From Numida meleagris (Eukaryota; Chordata; Aves; Galliformes; Numididae), in NCBI RefSeq assembly GCF_002078875.1, contig NC_034409.1, positions 13,617,111 through 13,681,110 of the forward strand: DNA of 64,000 nt, read 5' to 3'. The notes under the pieces are model-generated. The model saw only the letters and a program-made list of their open reading frames with translations, was not told the origin of the DNA and searched no databases. Positions 51,835-64,000 of the stretch are shown piece after piece (within the stretch, counting starts at the first letter, position 1; every line of letters begins with the position of its first letter). Position numbers and translations under genes: made by a program.

Positions 51835-52779
51835 AACATCAGGCGTGAGATCAGGATACTCAAACTTCCAAAAATCTAACAACCCAACAAATGGTTAATG
51901 TCCCAGAAATGTTTTCAATACCAAACCAACTTAATTAGACAGCTTACTACAAACAAGAGTTACAATGGAAATTACCCTCAAAGTCTATTTAAATGGCTGG
52001 TAAATGCTGTGGATATTTTTAAGCTTAGAAGAAAAAAAGTATTTCCCTCACCCCTGTGGGACTTTCTCTGGACACTTTTTTATAGGTAAAATGTTTGGAA
52101 AAAAAAGGTTTTAAGTATTTTTTCTGTATGGAAGAATTTATGACTAGCAATATGAGAGGAGGAGACGGACCCACACACACACTACACATAGGCAGCCTGG
52201 GAAGGAGTTTCATAGCCAGATTAAAGTCAATGACCCACATGATCTGAGAAACAGGCTTTAGTTTGAGCATACGTAGTTCTGTCCCATGCCATAAGCCAAT
52301 ACTCAAAGTCTATTGCCAGAGTGCAGTGTCCTACTCTTTCCCATCTACACAGCTTTTTTTCCAAATGCTTAAAGTTGCAAACAATAGCTAGAACAAATGA
52401 TCCTTCCTGAAACAGAAATCCCATGGAAGATCCAAGAACTTGTGTGCAATGATATTAGAAGGGCTCTAACGGGAGAGATCACAGGCCCACATATACCAGT
52501 AACCCAGATCTGAGAAAGCCATGTTCAGACATTCATGGAAAAGCGTAAAAGCAAGCTAAGACAAAAATTTCCTTCTTCCCCAGGCAGTCTCCTGGTCTCT
52601 AAAAAATGGCACCTTTGAGACCGCCAGATGGGATTCCTATACATTCAGCAACTCCTAGCTCATTTTTATTGCACCATTCTAAGCAATTTCCCCTTGAGTG
52701 CATGGAAACTTACAGTATCCAAGTGGCATGAAATTCCAGAGCATAACAACACCTTTTCCAAAGAATCACCTTGTTTTGT
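51835..52779. other. AT-rich stretch without recognised features
   Basis: Nothing recognised apart from a short CA run at about 52172-52184. Confidence 0.5.
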
Positions 52780-53110
52780 TGGCTCTGCAGCTGTCATGCC
52801 ATAGTTTCAAATGATGTTTCTTGATTCTTGTACAGAAAATGTCTGTGAACAGTCATTCCGCTGTCACCCTCTTCCTGGCTCACAATTTAATAGACATCTA
52901 CTGTATCCCCCTCTGCCATCTGTTTTTCAGTCTTGAAGAATCCTACTCAATTCTGTCTTTCCTCACAGGAAAGCTGCTCCATAATTCAAGATCCTCCCCT
53001 CCACTCTTCCCAAACCTTGTTCTGTTGTATGCAACATAGGCAATGTGTGATGGGCTTATATTGGCATAATGATATTTTCTATTTTGTCACCTCCTTCTTT
53101 GCTCCTAATC
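52780..53110 (-). mobile_element. Ancient CR1-like LINE remnant
   Basis: TATCCCCCTCTGCCATCTGT, CTTTCCTCACAGGAAAGCTG and CTCC plus the following pyrimidine-rich region keep the order of antisense CR1 reverse-transcriptase tail sequence, strongly diverged. The edges are approximate. Confidence 0.5.
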
Positions 53111-54967
53111 ATGTATTTACTTCTTTTGATCATTATTGAATGGAATACATTTATGAAACATCTGTTTCAGTGTCAGTTCCCTAAATGATTATCACCCCAA
53201 AATCCATTATTTTAAGGGTAAAAAATAGGATTCGTTTTCAACAAAATATAACTAACATTTATCTACACGGAATCTCACTTTGACATTTTGACATCCAAAA
53301 TGCTGGTATCAAGATAGTGATGCAGTTTTTTGACCAAGAATCATAATGCTAAAAAGGAAAATAATAAATGCATAAGGCTTCCACATAAAACCATAACAAA
53401 ATCACAGTAAATTTTATCATATTTTCTGGAAAACATGGAACTAGTTTTGACTACAAGTTTTGCTTCTTCTGCAGATTCTACACCTATGACTACCTCATAA
53501 AGACTGTGGCTCCCCAGAACTGCCTAATTATTTTCTAATGAGAGTGTGATTATGATTTATCACTTCTTTGAATAGAAGTACATTAATCAGCAGTTCGAAA
53601 GGAAATGGCATTTCCTTTTAAAATATCGTTTTATGTAAAAATAATTATGCATCTCATAAATTTAAGTAAATGAGATTCACAATTGTAAAGATGTTTGAAA
53701 TTAAAAATATTTACCAAAGTCATACACAAAAACTCTTGCTCTGCTTTAGTTAGCAACAGAGGGCATCGGAATGTATACTCTGCAAAATAATGAAGACATG
53801 CTCTTTAAGATAATTATGTTTGCATCCAGGCATCGCTGAGCTTGAAAAGAACACAGACAATTTATCAGTACAACCTGTGACTTTGAAATAGTCATCATAT
53901 CTGTAGAGACCCATGGATAAAGAAGAAATAATTGTCATTGACAAAACAGGAAGTAAGTATCAAAATGAAAATCCCCAATACTACAGATTAGACTGAGAGA
54001 GGCAAAAACCATTCATCATTATACTTCTGAAACCACACATCAGGAAGAGAAAGCATCACCCACCCAATACAGCAACCTAGTAGAAACCTAGATGTCCTAA
54101 ACTCCCCCTACAATGGCAGAAAGAAGGGGAACTTAACATTAGGTAAGTATTAAGACAAGTATTTAACTTCAAATGAAGGATGAAGGCAATATTAATAAAT
54201 AGTATTATAATTATTTTGTTTTTTATTGATAGAGGACAAAATTTAATACTACCATCTCCCCATTGTAAATTCTAGTGATAACTAAGTGTTTATATTCCCA
54301 GAACATGACTAAAATGAATCAAACATTTTATAGAATTATGCTTTGATCAAGAAAACAACACTTCTCTGCTAAAAGGCACTAAAAATAGCACGGTGACAAA
54401 ATGTAAAGGTACATGAGAGTAGTTTAAAAACCAGATGTATGGGCTGCATTGTTATCTCTTTGCAGCAGTCCAGAATCATTTCAGCTAGTGCAGGAAAGCC
54501 AGCTCACAGCTTAAAGAATATTTTGACTAAGCTGTCTAGAGAATACAGCAGTTACTTCCAATTTTATAAACCCATAAACCCAGATCAGCCACAGCCCCTG
54601 TCACCAGAGGCAGAGTTGTCCTCTGGCACCCTCCACAGCACTACGGATTTTCCATGTACCTTACTGTGATACTGCTATTTAATTGCTAGAAAGTGGGCTT
54701 TCAAGGCATCTTCACTTTGGTCTACTGTATTTTCTACTTTCCTTTTGCTTAATTTAATGCCTTATTACTTAAGCTAAACACCCTATTAGAGACAGCCCTT
54801 ACATTTATATCAGAGCAGGCAAAGCAAAAAGAAATAAAAATGGTAAAAGGCACATATTAGATTCAAAGTACTCTAAATGAAAAATTAGCATACTCTAAAC
54901 AGAGATTAAATGTTCCAGAAAACATTTCCTCCACTGAATCTAGCACAACAACAGCCTATGGAAAATT
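53111..54967. other. AT-rich stretch without recognised features
   Basis: Unique-looking DNA. No exon or repeat family recognised. Confidence 0.5.
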
Positions 54968-55190
54968 AGAATCATAGATTCACTGAGGTTGGAAAAGACC
55001 TCCAAGATCATCCAGACCAACCGTCCACCTACCACCAATATTTCCCACTAAACCACATCACTCAGTACAACATCTAAATGGTTCTTGAATGCCTCCAGGG
55101 ACGGTGATTCCACCACCTCCCTGAGCAGCCCATTCCAGCACCTGACCACTCTCTTGGAGAAGAAGTATTTCCTAACATCCAACCTGAATT
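54968..55190 (-). mobile_element. CR1 LINE 3' fragment
   Basis: Starts AGAATCATAGATTCACTGAG GTTGGAAAAGACC and continues through TGCCTCCAGGGACGGTGATT, CCAGCACCTGACCACTCTCT and TATTTCCTAACATCCAACCT, the antisense CR1 3' end. It resembles the 38651-39660 copy. Confidence 0.92.
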
Positions 55191-58100
55191 AAATTAGCAA
55201 AATACAGTTCCTAAAAGCTTCATCAGCAATATGTAAAGTAAGGATCAGGATGCAGAATCATTCTGAGCACTGTAATGAAATGAAAACTTGAGAACGTACA
55301 CATACAAAAGCAACAGAGCCTGCAAGCACACTATACTGAGAAAATCGATGCATGTACTCATGATGCTACAGAGGAGCCCAAGGCAGCACGCACTCAGACT
55401 CAACACATTCTCCTGCTCAGAGGTCCCACCTGAGACACAGGGGCAGGCTGCCCATCACACTCGCAGAGATGGAGGAGGAAGGACAGAAAATGAGGGGAGG
55501 CATGAGACCTGTAAGGCCATGCTTTGCTTTATGTAGAAGAATACTACCACAGTAACATAATGAAACTAGTTCCTAGATTTATTTATTTATAAATTTTCTC
55601 AGCCTATAACAGTTCTGCAAAGCTATGTAACAGTGTATAATTCCATGCCTGAAAAAGGTTTATGGATATAGTCTCAGAGAAATCCCTACCATGCCTGCAA
55701 TGCTCTGATGCTTTTTTTTTTTTCCCAGTTAAATTGCTCTGCTCTTTGAAAGAGAGTGGAAGAAATGTACTCATGGGAAGTAATTCTCTCATGGGAAGGA
55801 TCAATTCTAAAATGGATAGACTGCCTAAACAGCTAAAATTCTTACAAAACAGCCCAGGTTTACCAAGCACCCTACCTAAAAGATGCAGGTACTACAAATG
55901 CAGTTTCTATTTAACTGTTCCATAGGTTTATTTAGACTGCAGCTGAAAATAAAATAACAGTTCTGTAAGCTTTTTTCTTCTATCTAGGATCAAATAATGA
56001 TGAGGAACTAAACCCAAATGACCCACATAAAGCAGTTAAATTTAAAACTTCATAGAAATTTTATTCAAACTTTTCTTCTTTACTGTACACTGGCATGATC
56101 TGAAGTCAGACTATTAATTCCAACTTCAACAAGCTAAATAATTGTGCCATTAAATATATTGCTGCATTAATGACTACTAAGATTGGACAAATGCTTCTGC
56201 ATGAAGTTAAATGCTCAAGGTCAAAAAGGGAGAACGTTGGAATGAACAAAGCATTCTTCTTTATTTTCCTTCTAAATCAAAATCCTGAAAATAGATCTGG
56301 AATGTAGGTCTTTGGAGGAATATAAAAAAAGAAGGAAAATAGAAACTAATTAAAAACAATCTTTTGTTACAAGTATGCTCTGCAGATTCCATATTTACGA
56401 ATCAGTCTCTAGTCCAAAATGAAGGAGGCTGTATTTTGCAAACTATCATCCTAAAATAAGCACAGAAGAAGGACAGCAAAATTTAAAAACTATTTCTCAA
56501 AGAGTGTATGAATAGAACAGCAAGTGACAGTTTTGCAAGTCTGCATTCAAACCAGCAGAACATGCCCTCAATCCTTCCAGGACAGGGGCTGTGGTTATGT
56601 CAAAACACCTCTGAACACGAGATCTAATTCTCAAACGCCTCTCCCAGCTGAACCTCAAAGGACAATGCAGGCCATGCTCCAACAGGACTTAAGTTAAAAA
56701 CGTAACACAAACGGCCCGTAACCTTTTTTTCTGCATTACTCTTTCCATCAAATTACGACACTTTGGAAGCAGGTCAAATATCAGCTAGTGAAAACAGGAC
56801 AGATTACCCTGAATGGTAGGACAAAGAATTGTTTTATGAAAACTTTAAATGGAAGGCCAAATCTCAAAATGTGAAACATATTCATCTAGCATTTGTTATA
56901 GAACTTAAGTCTTCCAAGACAAGCGCGCCATAGTGTTCCTAAAGTCATAAAAGCTTAAAGACATGAGGAAATAAGGCTAACCAAGAACAACAGTAATCTT
57001 TTAATAGAATGTTTCTTGCCACCGTATGCTCAACACTGTCCTCTCCTGTCTTACAGAGAGAGTATGTGGAGGGTAAGCCTCTCACCACACGCCCCATTCC
57101 CCACTCACTGACAGCCAAAAGGGCACTGCGCAGCACCAGCACCAGCCCTCTGCAGCCTCAGCTCTCCATGCTCCTCTACACCAGACGGTCCCAGGGATTT
57201 CCGCATGGTGTGCCTGAGCGCACCTACACTGATGGTACTGACCGTTCCAGGCACAGATATCCCTGGGGGAGACATTCCTTGGTGGGATGTGGGCTGTGCA
57301 CCAAACGCAGCACAAGGGGTGCTTTAAGTTGCTCCTCAAGTCTTCTCCTAACACCTCTGTCCTCACAGTAAGGTCACAGCATTGCCGGTATTTGGGGCTT
57401 TGTCAGTACAATCAGGGAGCTTTAACAAAAAGGTGGAGATGCTCTTGTTTGGATGGATCTTCAGATGTAGAAAGCTGAAAGCTTTTTCTTAATATAAGTC
57501 CTATTATAATACATTTCTTACTTGTGATACGGATCCTCTCTTTTCTTAATTTAAGAAATGAATGGAGTGAAAGGCACAAAATATTACACAAACACAACGT
57601 GAAAGCATACAGCTTAGATTCTCAGACTGTATTTAGACAAAAAAAGTCTTATAAGAAGAGGATCATTGCATTTTCTAGACATGGGTTGAGTTTCTGAATG
57701 TCTCTACACTAATATCAAACAAAGCCTGGAGCTTAAGTCATTTGGCAATATATTGTACTCTCCAAAATCAAAAGAGTTCTTGTTAAAATAGAGCATCACT
57801 GGCAGGGCCTGACAGTTAACAGAGAGGAGGTTCTTTATAACAGCGCTGCAGAGCACTCTGTGGAAAAACAATGCTAAAAATAACTTTGAATTTTGTGGAA
57901 AAAAAAGGTGTCTAATAAAACACAATGAATTTAACCACATTTTTATGAAGACTTGTTCTCCCTTTTGACAGAAGGGAGAAACTGCAGCCCTGACTTAGAC
58001 AACTTATACAACACCAAAGTTAAACCTCTTGCCTCTGAAACTGCAGACTGGTCTGGCTTTCCAGCACTGCTCATGAACCGCCACTTGGATTTAAAAATAA

Positions 58101-59130
58101 AAATATTAGACTCACAAGCAGGTGTCAGACTCAGGACACAGCATGAGCTGCACTTAGAGACTGTAGTGGGCAACAACTTTCATTCTTCGCAGACCACAAG
58201 GAACTGTTCACCTGAAGAGCATCCACAAAAACCCAGACTTGTGACATGCAAGTCTAAGATTGCCTCGGTATTTATTTCAGGTTTCTAATTAAAGCAGATT
58301 TTTGCACTTTTACAATACTTCTACGTCTTTTTCCAAGAGGGCAGTAAACAAAGGAAGCACAACCAAATTTTCTATTAAGCATGGAGAAAAAGTATAACAA
58401 GCAATAGCTGGCAATCACAGAATTCCCACAGTCATGGATACAACACAAAGCAAAATTTTGCATCGTGCTCCTTCAGAAGCACACACCTTTGAAGTGTAAC
58501 AGACCTAATTTACCCACATTTTAAACCTAGTTTCCCAAACAAACTTGGGTTCAAGAAGCATGAAGTTACAATTCCGTACCTTTCTTAAAATTAGTTTTGC
58601 CTTTACAAACCTTAGAATAGGTTGAATTAATACCATTTGTTTTTTAAGAAAATAAGTATCAAGAGTATTAAAAACTTGACAAGAATTTTTTAATGGAATC
58701 TTTGATTTCCTTAAGTTTACATCAATCATCTCTGTTTTGTAAAGTGATCTTTTGAGCAGTTCCAGAAAAGATGAGTGTGTAGAATAAACCAGCATTTTCT
58801 GTGGAAAATGTAATCAGACTGTCACAAATTTGAATGGTGTCAAAAGTTCACAACTAGCCTTACAAAAGTGCTGTCTCATCTTGCTACAAAAAGGATGGTG
58901 TAACTTTCTGTTAGACAAAGGTGATTTTCAGCACTTGAAAATATTGCTCAAGCTCCGAATAAACAGTATCACTGAACATGGCTTGCAGCTTCCCACATTT
59001 CCTTTTAAAAAATCCACTTAATGATTTCTTGGTGTATCACCTAAGTCTGTAATTTAATATAAGATCACTATACTTCCGCATAAGATTTTATCTCAGAGGT
59101 TCTTATAGTCAGAACTACACCAAACAAATG
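55191..59130. other. Stretch without recognised genes, one GC-rich block
   Basis: Mostly AT-rich. At about 57003-57370 lies a GC-richer block, open on the plus strand for 120 codons (57009-57371), with no family resemblance. No repeat family recognised. Confidence 0.45.
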
Positions 59131-59341
59131 TTCAGGTTGGATATTAGGAAAAAATTTTGCTCAGAATGAGTGGTGAGGCACTGGCACAGGCTGCCCATGG
59201 AGGTGGTGGAGTCACTGTCCCTGGAGGTGTCCAAGAACCATGGAGATGTGGCACTGAGGAACACAGTCTAGAGCAATCATGGGCATGGCTTGGACTAGAT
59301 GATCTTACTGGTCTTTCCAGCCTTAATGATTCTGTGATGTG
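59131..59341 (+). mobile_element. CR1 LINE 3' fragment
   Basis: TTCAGGTTGGATATTAGGAA, CTGGCACAGGCTGCCCATGG, GTCACTGTCCCTGGAGGTGT and TTGGACTAGATGATCTTACT, ending CCTTAATGATTCTGTGATG, match an older CR1 3' end with a degraded terminal repeat. Confidence 0.9.
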
Positions 59342-62300
59342 GGTGCAAACAGCGACCTCATGGCAGTACTATGGCAAACAAAGGCTTGAAGCTAACCCGC
59401 AAAATTCAAGTTGAATTGCTGTGCGAGAGGTAGAAACTAAGCTGGAAAATCGCCAAGAAGATCTGAAACATACATAAATGACAAGGCGGATGTGATGCCA
59501 GCTGCCATATGTAAGTACCAGAGTGGAATTTACATGGAATTTACATAGCAGTTAAGTAAACAGGAAGGCAGCCATTGAATCTATTTAAATAAAAACTGGA
59601 GCCTTGTTTATCTGTAGAAATAGGCTATATGGTAGCTTAAAACTTAAATATTACAGAAGCAAACAACTGAATACATAGCAAAAAAGAACCGATGAATCTT
59701 AAATGCTTTCAATTTTTAGGACACCACAAAATGAAGACTGCAACCTAAAGTATTAACACCAAGACCTGAGCCTAATTTAGTAACTATTCAAATAAGGAAG
59801 ACAACATAACTGAAAATGTCCAAGAATGGTTACTCCTCTCACAACACAAAGGTCTGGGTTTGGTTAACTTCATATTAAAGAAGGCTGAAAACTGTATTGT
59901 GGCTTTACTCATTTTGCATGTAATTTCCAGTTCACCCGCTCCTTTAAAAATACATTTTAAATGCAAGCCATGTGCATGTAAAGTAATCACAAAAGTAAGT
60001 AAGTACTGAAATGGTTTGCCAAGTTTTTGTGAAGCCTTTGACCTTGCATCTATCACATGTATACCATAACTGCCTTGTTACTGACACCAAAAACTGTCTT
60101 GCACCTGCTTGCCAAATTAATGCCTAAAATAAAAAAAATCAAAAGCATGAAAATGTAAAATTATATACTTTCCCTAGCACAAATTCTTTATGTTTGAAAA
60201 CCTGTAACTTATCATTTTTAATTTTAAATATTTTTCTAGCTTGTTCTTACTTCAGATGTTAAACTACTGTCTACTGTAGAAAAATCTGTAGGTGTTTAAA
60301 AGAATTATGTGATTATGACTTTAGAGAGACTCTGGATGATTAACCTAAGAATCAAGATGAGATGTGAGGGTTTTTTCTGTTTTGTCCCTCCTACCGTAGT
60401 CTGGCTTGTTAAGGATTCAACCACTCTGCCACTTTAATTAAAACAGTGAGAACTACTAATGCACATCTGACTCATCCAAAAAAAAAAAAAAAAAACCAAC
60501 TCCAGCAAAACAGAGGGGATACCAGACTTGAAACGCTATTTAAAACATGTAAAAAGCTGGATGAGAGTATTAAAAACACTTCAGAGAGTAGGAGGGGAAG
60601 AGTTCAAAACACCTTCGTAACTTCTGTATATATTTCAAAAATAAGGTACAAGTTTATTTCTTCTTTGTTCCATATGTAGTATCTTCAAAATACTAATAAT
60701 CAGGGAGAAAATAGTTACAGCTTTTTGCTTATCACCTGTAACAGCTTCAACAGCTTACCATTTGGTATTTCAGAATGTTCTTAATAATAAAGCACTATTA
60801 CAGAACTATTTCCTAGAACAAGAATATCAAGTTTGTATTTTAATTTTATTGCATCATCTCATCAATTCCAAAAACAACACATACTCATTTTATCTTATCT
60901 AGAAACCTTAGGCTTTATTCATTCATCTACATGGCCCAAATTCTTTAAAAACTTCCATGAAATTGCATATGCTCCATGCTCAGATACGTGATTTAGTCAA
61001 AATCCTGCAATTTTACTACAAAAAAAGCAAAATTGTTAATCGATCAGCAGGCAAACAATAATCAACAGTTGTAATTATCCTAAAAAACATATTAAAAAAT
61101 AATTTTCTTAACTGAACAGTTCAGAAATGGTAAGTGCCAAGTATGGTCCATTAGTTCTCAGTAACAGAAAGTCTAGACTTACTTGGGCCATTTTCACATT
61201 ACAAATCAGTCATCTCAAAAATATAAAATTTATCTTGACTACACACAATGCTTGTTTGATCTCTGCTAGCAGAAGTACAGCCACTCTGGGTCAGACCAAA
61301 GCTGTATCTCATCCATTACCCTATTCCAGACAGTGGCTGAAATGTCCATCTTCCCAAAATGGAAGAGTACAAAAATGAGGCAAAAATGTCAGTAGCCAAA
61401 TAACTTGTCCAATCTGCAATAATTTTGCCATACAGACTTCTTGGGCCACAGATGGTATTCAACAGTCTTCACTGAAGAAGTTGAAGATCTTAATCTGTCA
61501 CCTCTTGAACTGATGAAGATTCAGCACCGTGGCAAGGACTTCCATGCACTAAACTTCCCACCTTTGAAGAACAACTGATTGCCTTTTTTTTTGTTCAGAA
61601 GCTGTTTGCAAGCTTTCCATATTGGAAGAAACAGTGAAAATTTGTTTCTTATTTACCCTTTTTGTGTCACAATTTCACAAATTTTTATCCCCTGTAAAAC
61701 TGTATTTTCAGTAGGAAAGATCTCCTCCGTTGAACTTTACATCACACCGCAAAACCTATGCAGTAACACACAGCACATATGGCTTAAAGGATAAATACAT
61801 GTGGTTCACTGGGCTCACTGCTGATTTCTCACAAGAAACAAAATTCTCTGGTTACAATAAATGCGGGTGAGTGGCCCTTGACATTTTTCCTGTAACTGCA
61901 CTGAAACAACCACACACACACACACCAGCACCTTCCCATACTCTCAGTCTACGCGGTACAGGTGGCCTTGTATTGGAAAACCTTTAGTGTTCTACTTAGG
62001 CTTCAGACCATCTTAACTGCAGAACACCGACCTGATTAACTTGACATTCTGTATTGTAAATTATCATGAAGAAGAAACAAAGCATTTCTGAGCAAGTGTA
62101 GACTTTAACAATGTCGAGAACCCATGAGTGAAAATTTTATAAAGAAGAGAATTATCTCCATTTTGAGCTGGAATAGTCTGCCAAAGATAAAAAGCTCTTA
62201 TGATGCACTGTACAAACAGGGTTCCTTTGCCAATTGTTGTCTTTTTCTTCTCGGAAAGGAACTGAATCATGCAATTTTTTTATTCACCGATACTTGACCC

Positions 62301-64000
62301 TTACCTTCTCAGATCCCTCTATCTTTTAAAACAATCCAGAGAGAGCAAATGCCACTCCCACCCCAGTAACTCACCTTGTCAACGGCCTGCTGAATTGCAA
62401 ATATCCTTTTCCTGCATCCCAACAGGCCTATCAGCACTGCCTACTGGGTTACCAAGCCTTAGATCAGATGTCTTTTCTTAACGTCACAATCCAGTTATGT
62501 TCTGTTCTAACTTTAAAGCTTAAACATCTTTGCTGTAACATAAACATACCAGATTTTGGGCACAGTGAACTTAAAACATCTGTTTTGATCTATAATGGGT
62601 GCTTTCATTTTTCAGACGTGTCTTTGATGGCATTTAGATCTCTAGCTCCCAGCTGATGTACCCAGATCACTGAATCGGGCAAACACACTCCCAAGATTGC
62701 TTTCTAGGGCTTTTTTTCTTCTTTTTTTTTTTCTTTCAATTCAGAAAACTTTTTAAAAATATTATTTTCAGTGTTATGAAGTCTTAACCCCTCAAACTGA
62801 AAGGAGTTGGGCGATAAGGCCCTACAAATGCAAACAAGCCCGTGCTCTGCAGCTCAGCTCTTCTACCTCAACCCTCAAGTAGCAGCTGCCTTTGCAATTA
62901 CTAAATGGGAACCATATAACCAAGAATACTTGATGACTTTTCCTTACTACTTTCATTTCCTTTAAATAGATACTAAACCCCAATTATCAAAGCAGTATGG
63001 TAGTCTGAAAACCACATTATCTAATCATTCAGTAAGATGAAAGAAATGTTTGTCTATGGAAAAGGTACTGGCAGATAAGAGTCACAATCCTTACTAGGAC
63101 TGGGCTACATAGCTCAGGTATGTGGAGTGATGCATAAACTCTATTGGGCATTTGGTCTTTAAATGTCGTGAAATACAAGCCATATTTTTACTGTACAAAA
63201 GAAATGAGCATTCATCTAGATTAACGCATTGGTTTTTTTTCCAGAATTGCTGCTGAATTCCAGAGTTGAAATTGCAACATTTTCTTTTAGTTGATGTGTA
63301 AAATTTTGCAAACTGCAGTTATAGCAATTGTGAGGACTACAATTAAAATAAAAATCCACAAAACAACGCCGAAGAGTTAACCAACTAGGAACAAATGCAA
63401 GTAAATCCTGGGAGAATTTTTAAGATCTAAGCATTAATGTTATTACTATTGCTAAAAAAGAAAAAAAAAAAAAAGAGAGGAAAAAACCTCAGTAGCTCAA
63501 TGAATACGCAAATACTGCTTTCTCACACCTTCTCTTCTCCCTCCCATCACGCAGGCTCTGGCATTTCCTGATGTCTCAGTGAACTGGTGGCAAACTTGTG
63601 GTGCAGAGGGGACAGGACAGCTGGTGCAAGGCCAAAATGCTGTGGGGAGGCACAATCACACCTTCCAGTTGCAAAATCGCTAGGTTGAGGCCAGCCTTTC
63701 TACAGGAACCATTTCCAAAACTTCTTTACCTCCATGTAGTGCAGTAGAAGCATAAGTAATCTGGGTAAGCTTATCACGACACCAGCACCAAAATCCTGTT
63801 AGAGAAGCTGCCAAACGGAAATCCGGGAAATATCCACCTAGGAGACAGCTGGCACAGCTTAAGGTATCACTGTCTCTCTAGATATTTGTTTCTGTGCCAG
63901 AAATGAATCCTTCTGCAGCAAAGTGAACAGAGAAGAGATGAGGTCAACCCTTACTGCACCCAGAATTCACACCTCTTCAATCCAGGGGGATTGAAGACCA
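59342..64000. other. AT-rich stretch without recognised genes
   Basis: Holds A tracts (60478-60495 and near 63455-63475), a short CA run at about 61912-61925 and a possible ancient interspersed repeat at about 61264-61600. No SRPK2 first exon, CpG island or neighbouring gene was recognised up to the window edge. Confidence 0.45.
61264..61600 (+). repeat. Possible ancient amniote interspersed repeat
   Basis: CCACTCTGGGTCAGACCAAA, CTATTCCAGACAGTGGCTGA and later GGCAAGGACTTCCATGCACT recall the order of a widespread old reptile/bird repeat ('...ACTGGGTCAGACCAATGGTC...'). The family name is not certain. Weak similarity only. Confidence 0.35.

Noticed and set aside
52839..52860. Plus-strand ATGTCTGTGAACAGTC reads MSVNS, like the start of one SRPK2 isoform.
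   Set aside because: It is on the wrong strand, does not continue in family sequence and lies within a probable antisense LINE remnant. A coincidence.

Overview
This is vertebrate nuclear DNA: AT-rich, gene-sparse, with introns and no operons. Abundant CR1 LINE fragments, whose 3' ends carry the (ATTCTATGR)n terminal repeat, and one internally deleted mariner element with a GGAGGCATTACTTTTGGAG-type terminal repeat point to a bird, most likely chicken or another galliform. This is judged from remembered repeat consensus, not from a search.

The only gene I can support is SRPK2 (SR-protein-specific kinase 2), on the minus strand. Eleven coding exons lie between 36336 and 7057. Joined at the proposed splice sites they give one uninterrupted frame of 560 codons. 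In order they encode an acidic, polyproline N-terminal segment, the glycine-rich loop, the ATP-binding lysine exon, the rest of the N-lobe and hinge, the catalytic loop, a 26-nt microexon plus two large exons forming the charged spacer insert, the DLG exon, and the activation/P+1 segment. Compared with the human protein from memory, roughly 14 N-terminal and 115 C-terminal residues are missing. Those exons should lie beyond 36336 (not recognised here, possibly past 64000) and left of position 1.

Layout: 1-7056 is the intron after the last visible exon, with no further exon recognised. 7057-36336 holds the eleven exons and their introns; these introns contain CR1 copies at about 9855-10496, 16283-16629 and 34628-35223, and a probable ancient LINE at about 20620-21330. 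36337-64000 is probably 5' intron or upstream flank. It holds several CR1 copies (the best is 38651-39660, with readable reverse-transcriptase sequence), a 525-bp mariner derivative at 44977-45501 with TA target duplication, and older LINE remnants.

I found no RNA gene, CpG-island promoter, CRISPR array or new multi-gene system. The points most worth a second look are the obligatory 26-nt microexon, the HTH-to-C-terminus deletion mariner, a 33-bp tandem repeat flush against a CR1 truncation point, and a GC-rich acidic orphan reading frame near 42.3-42.45 kb.
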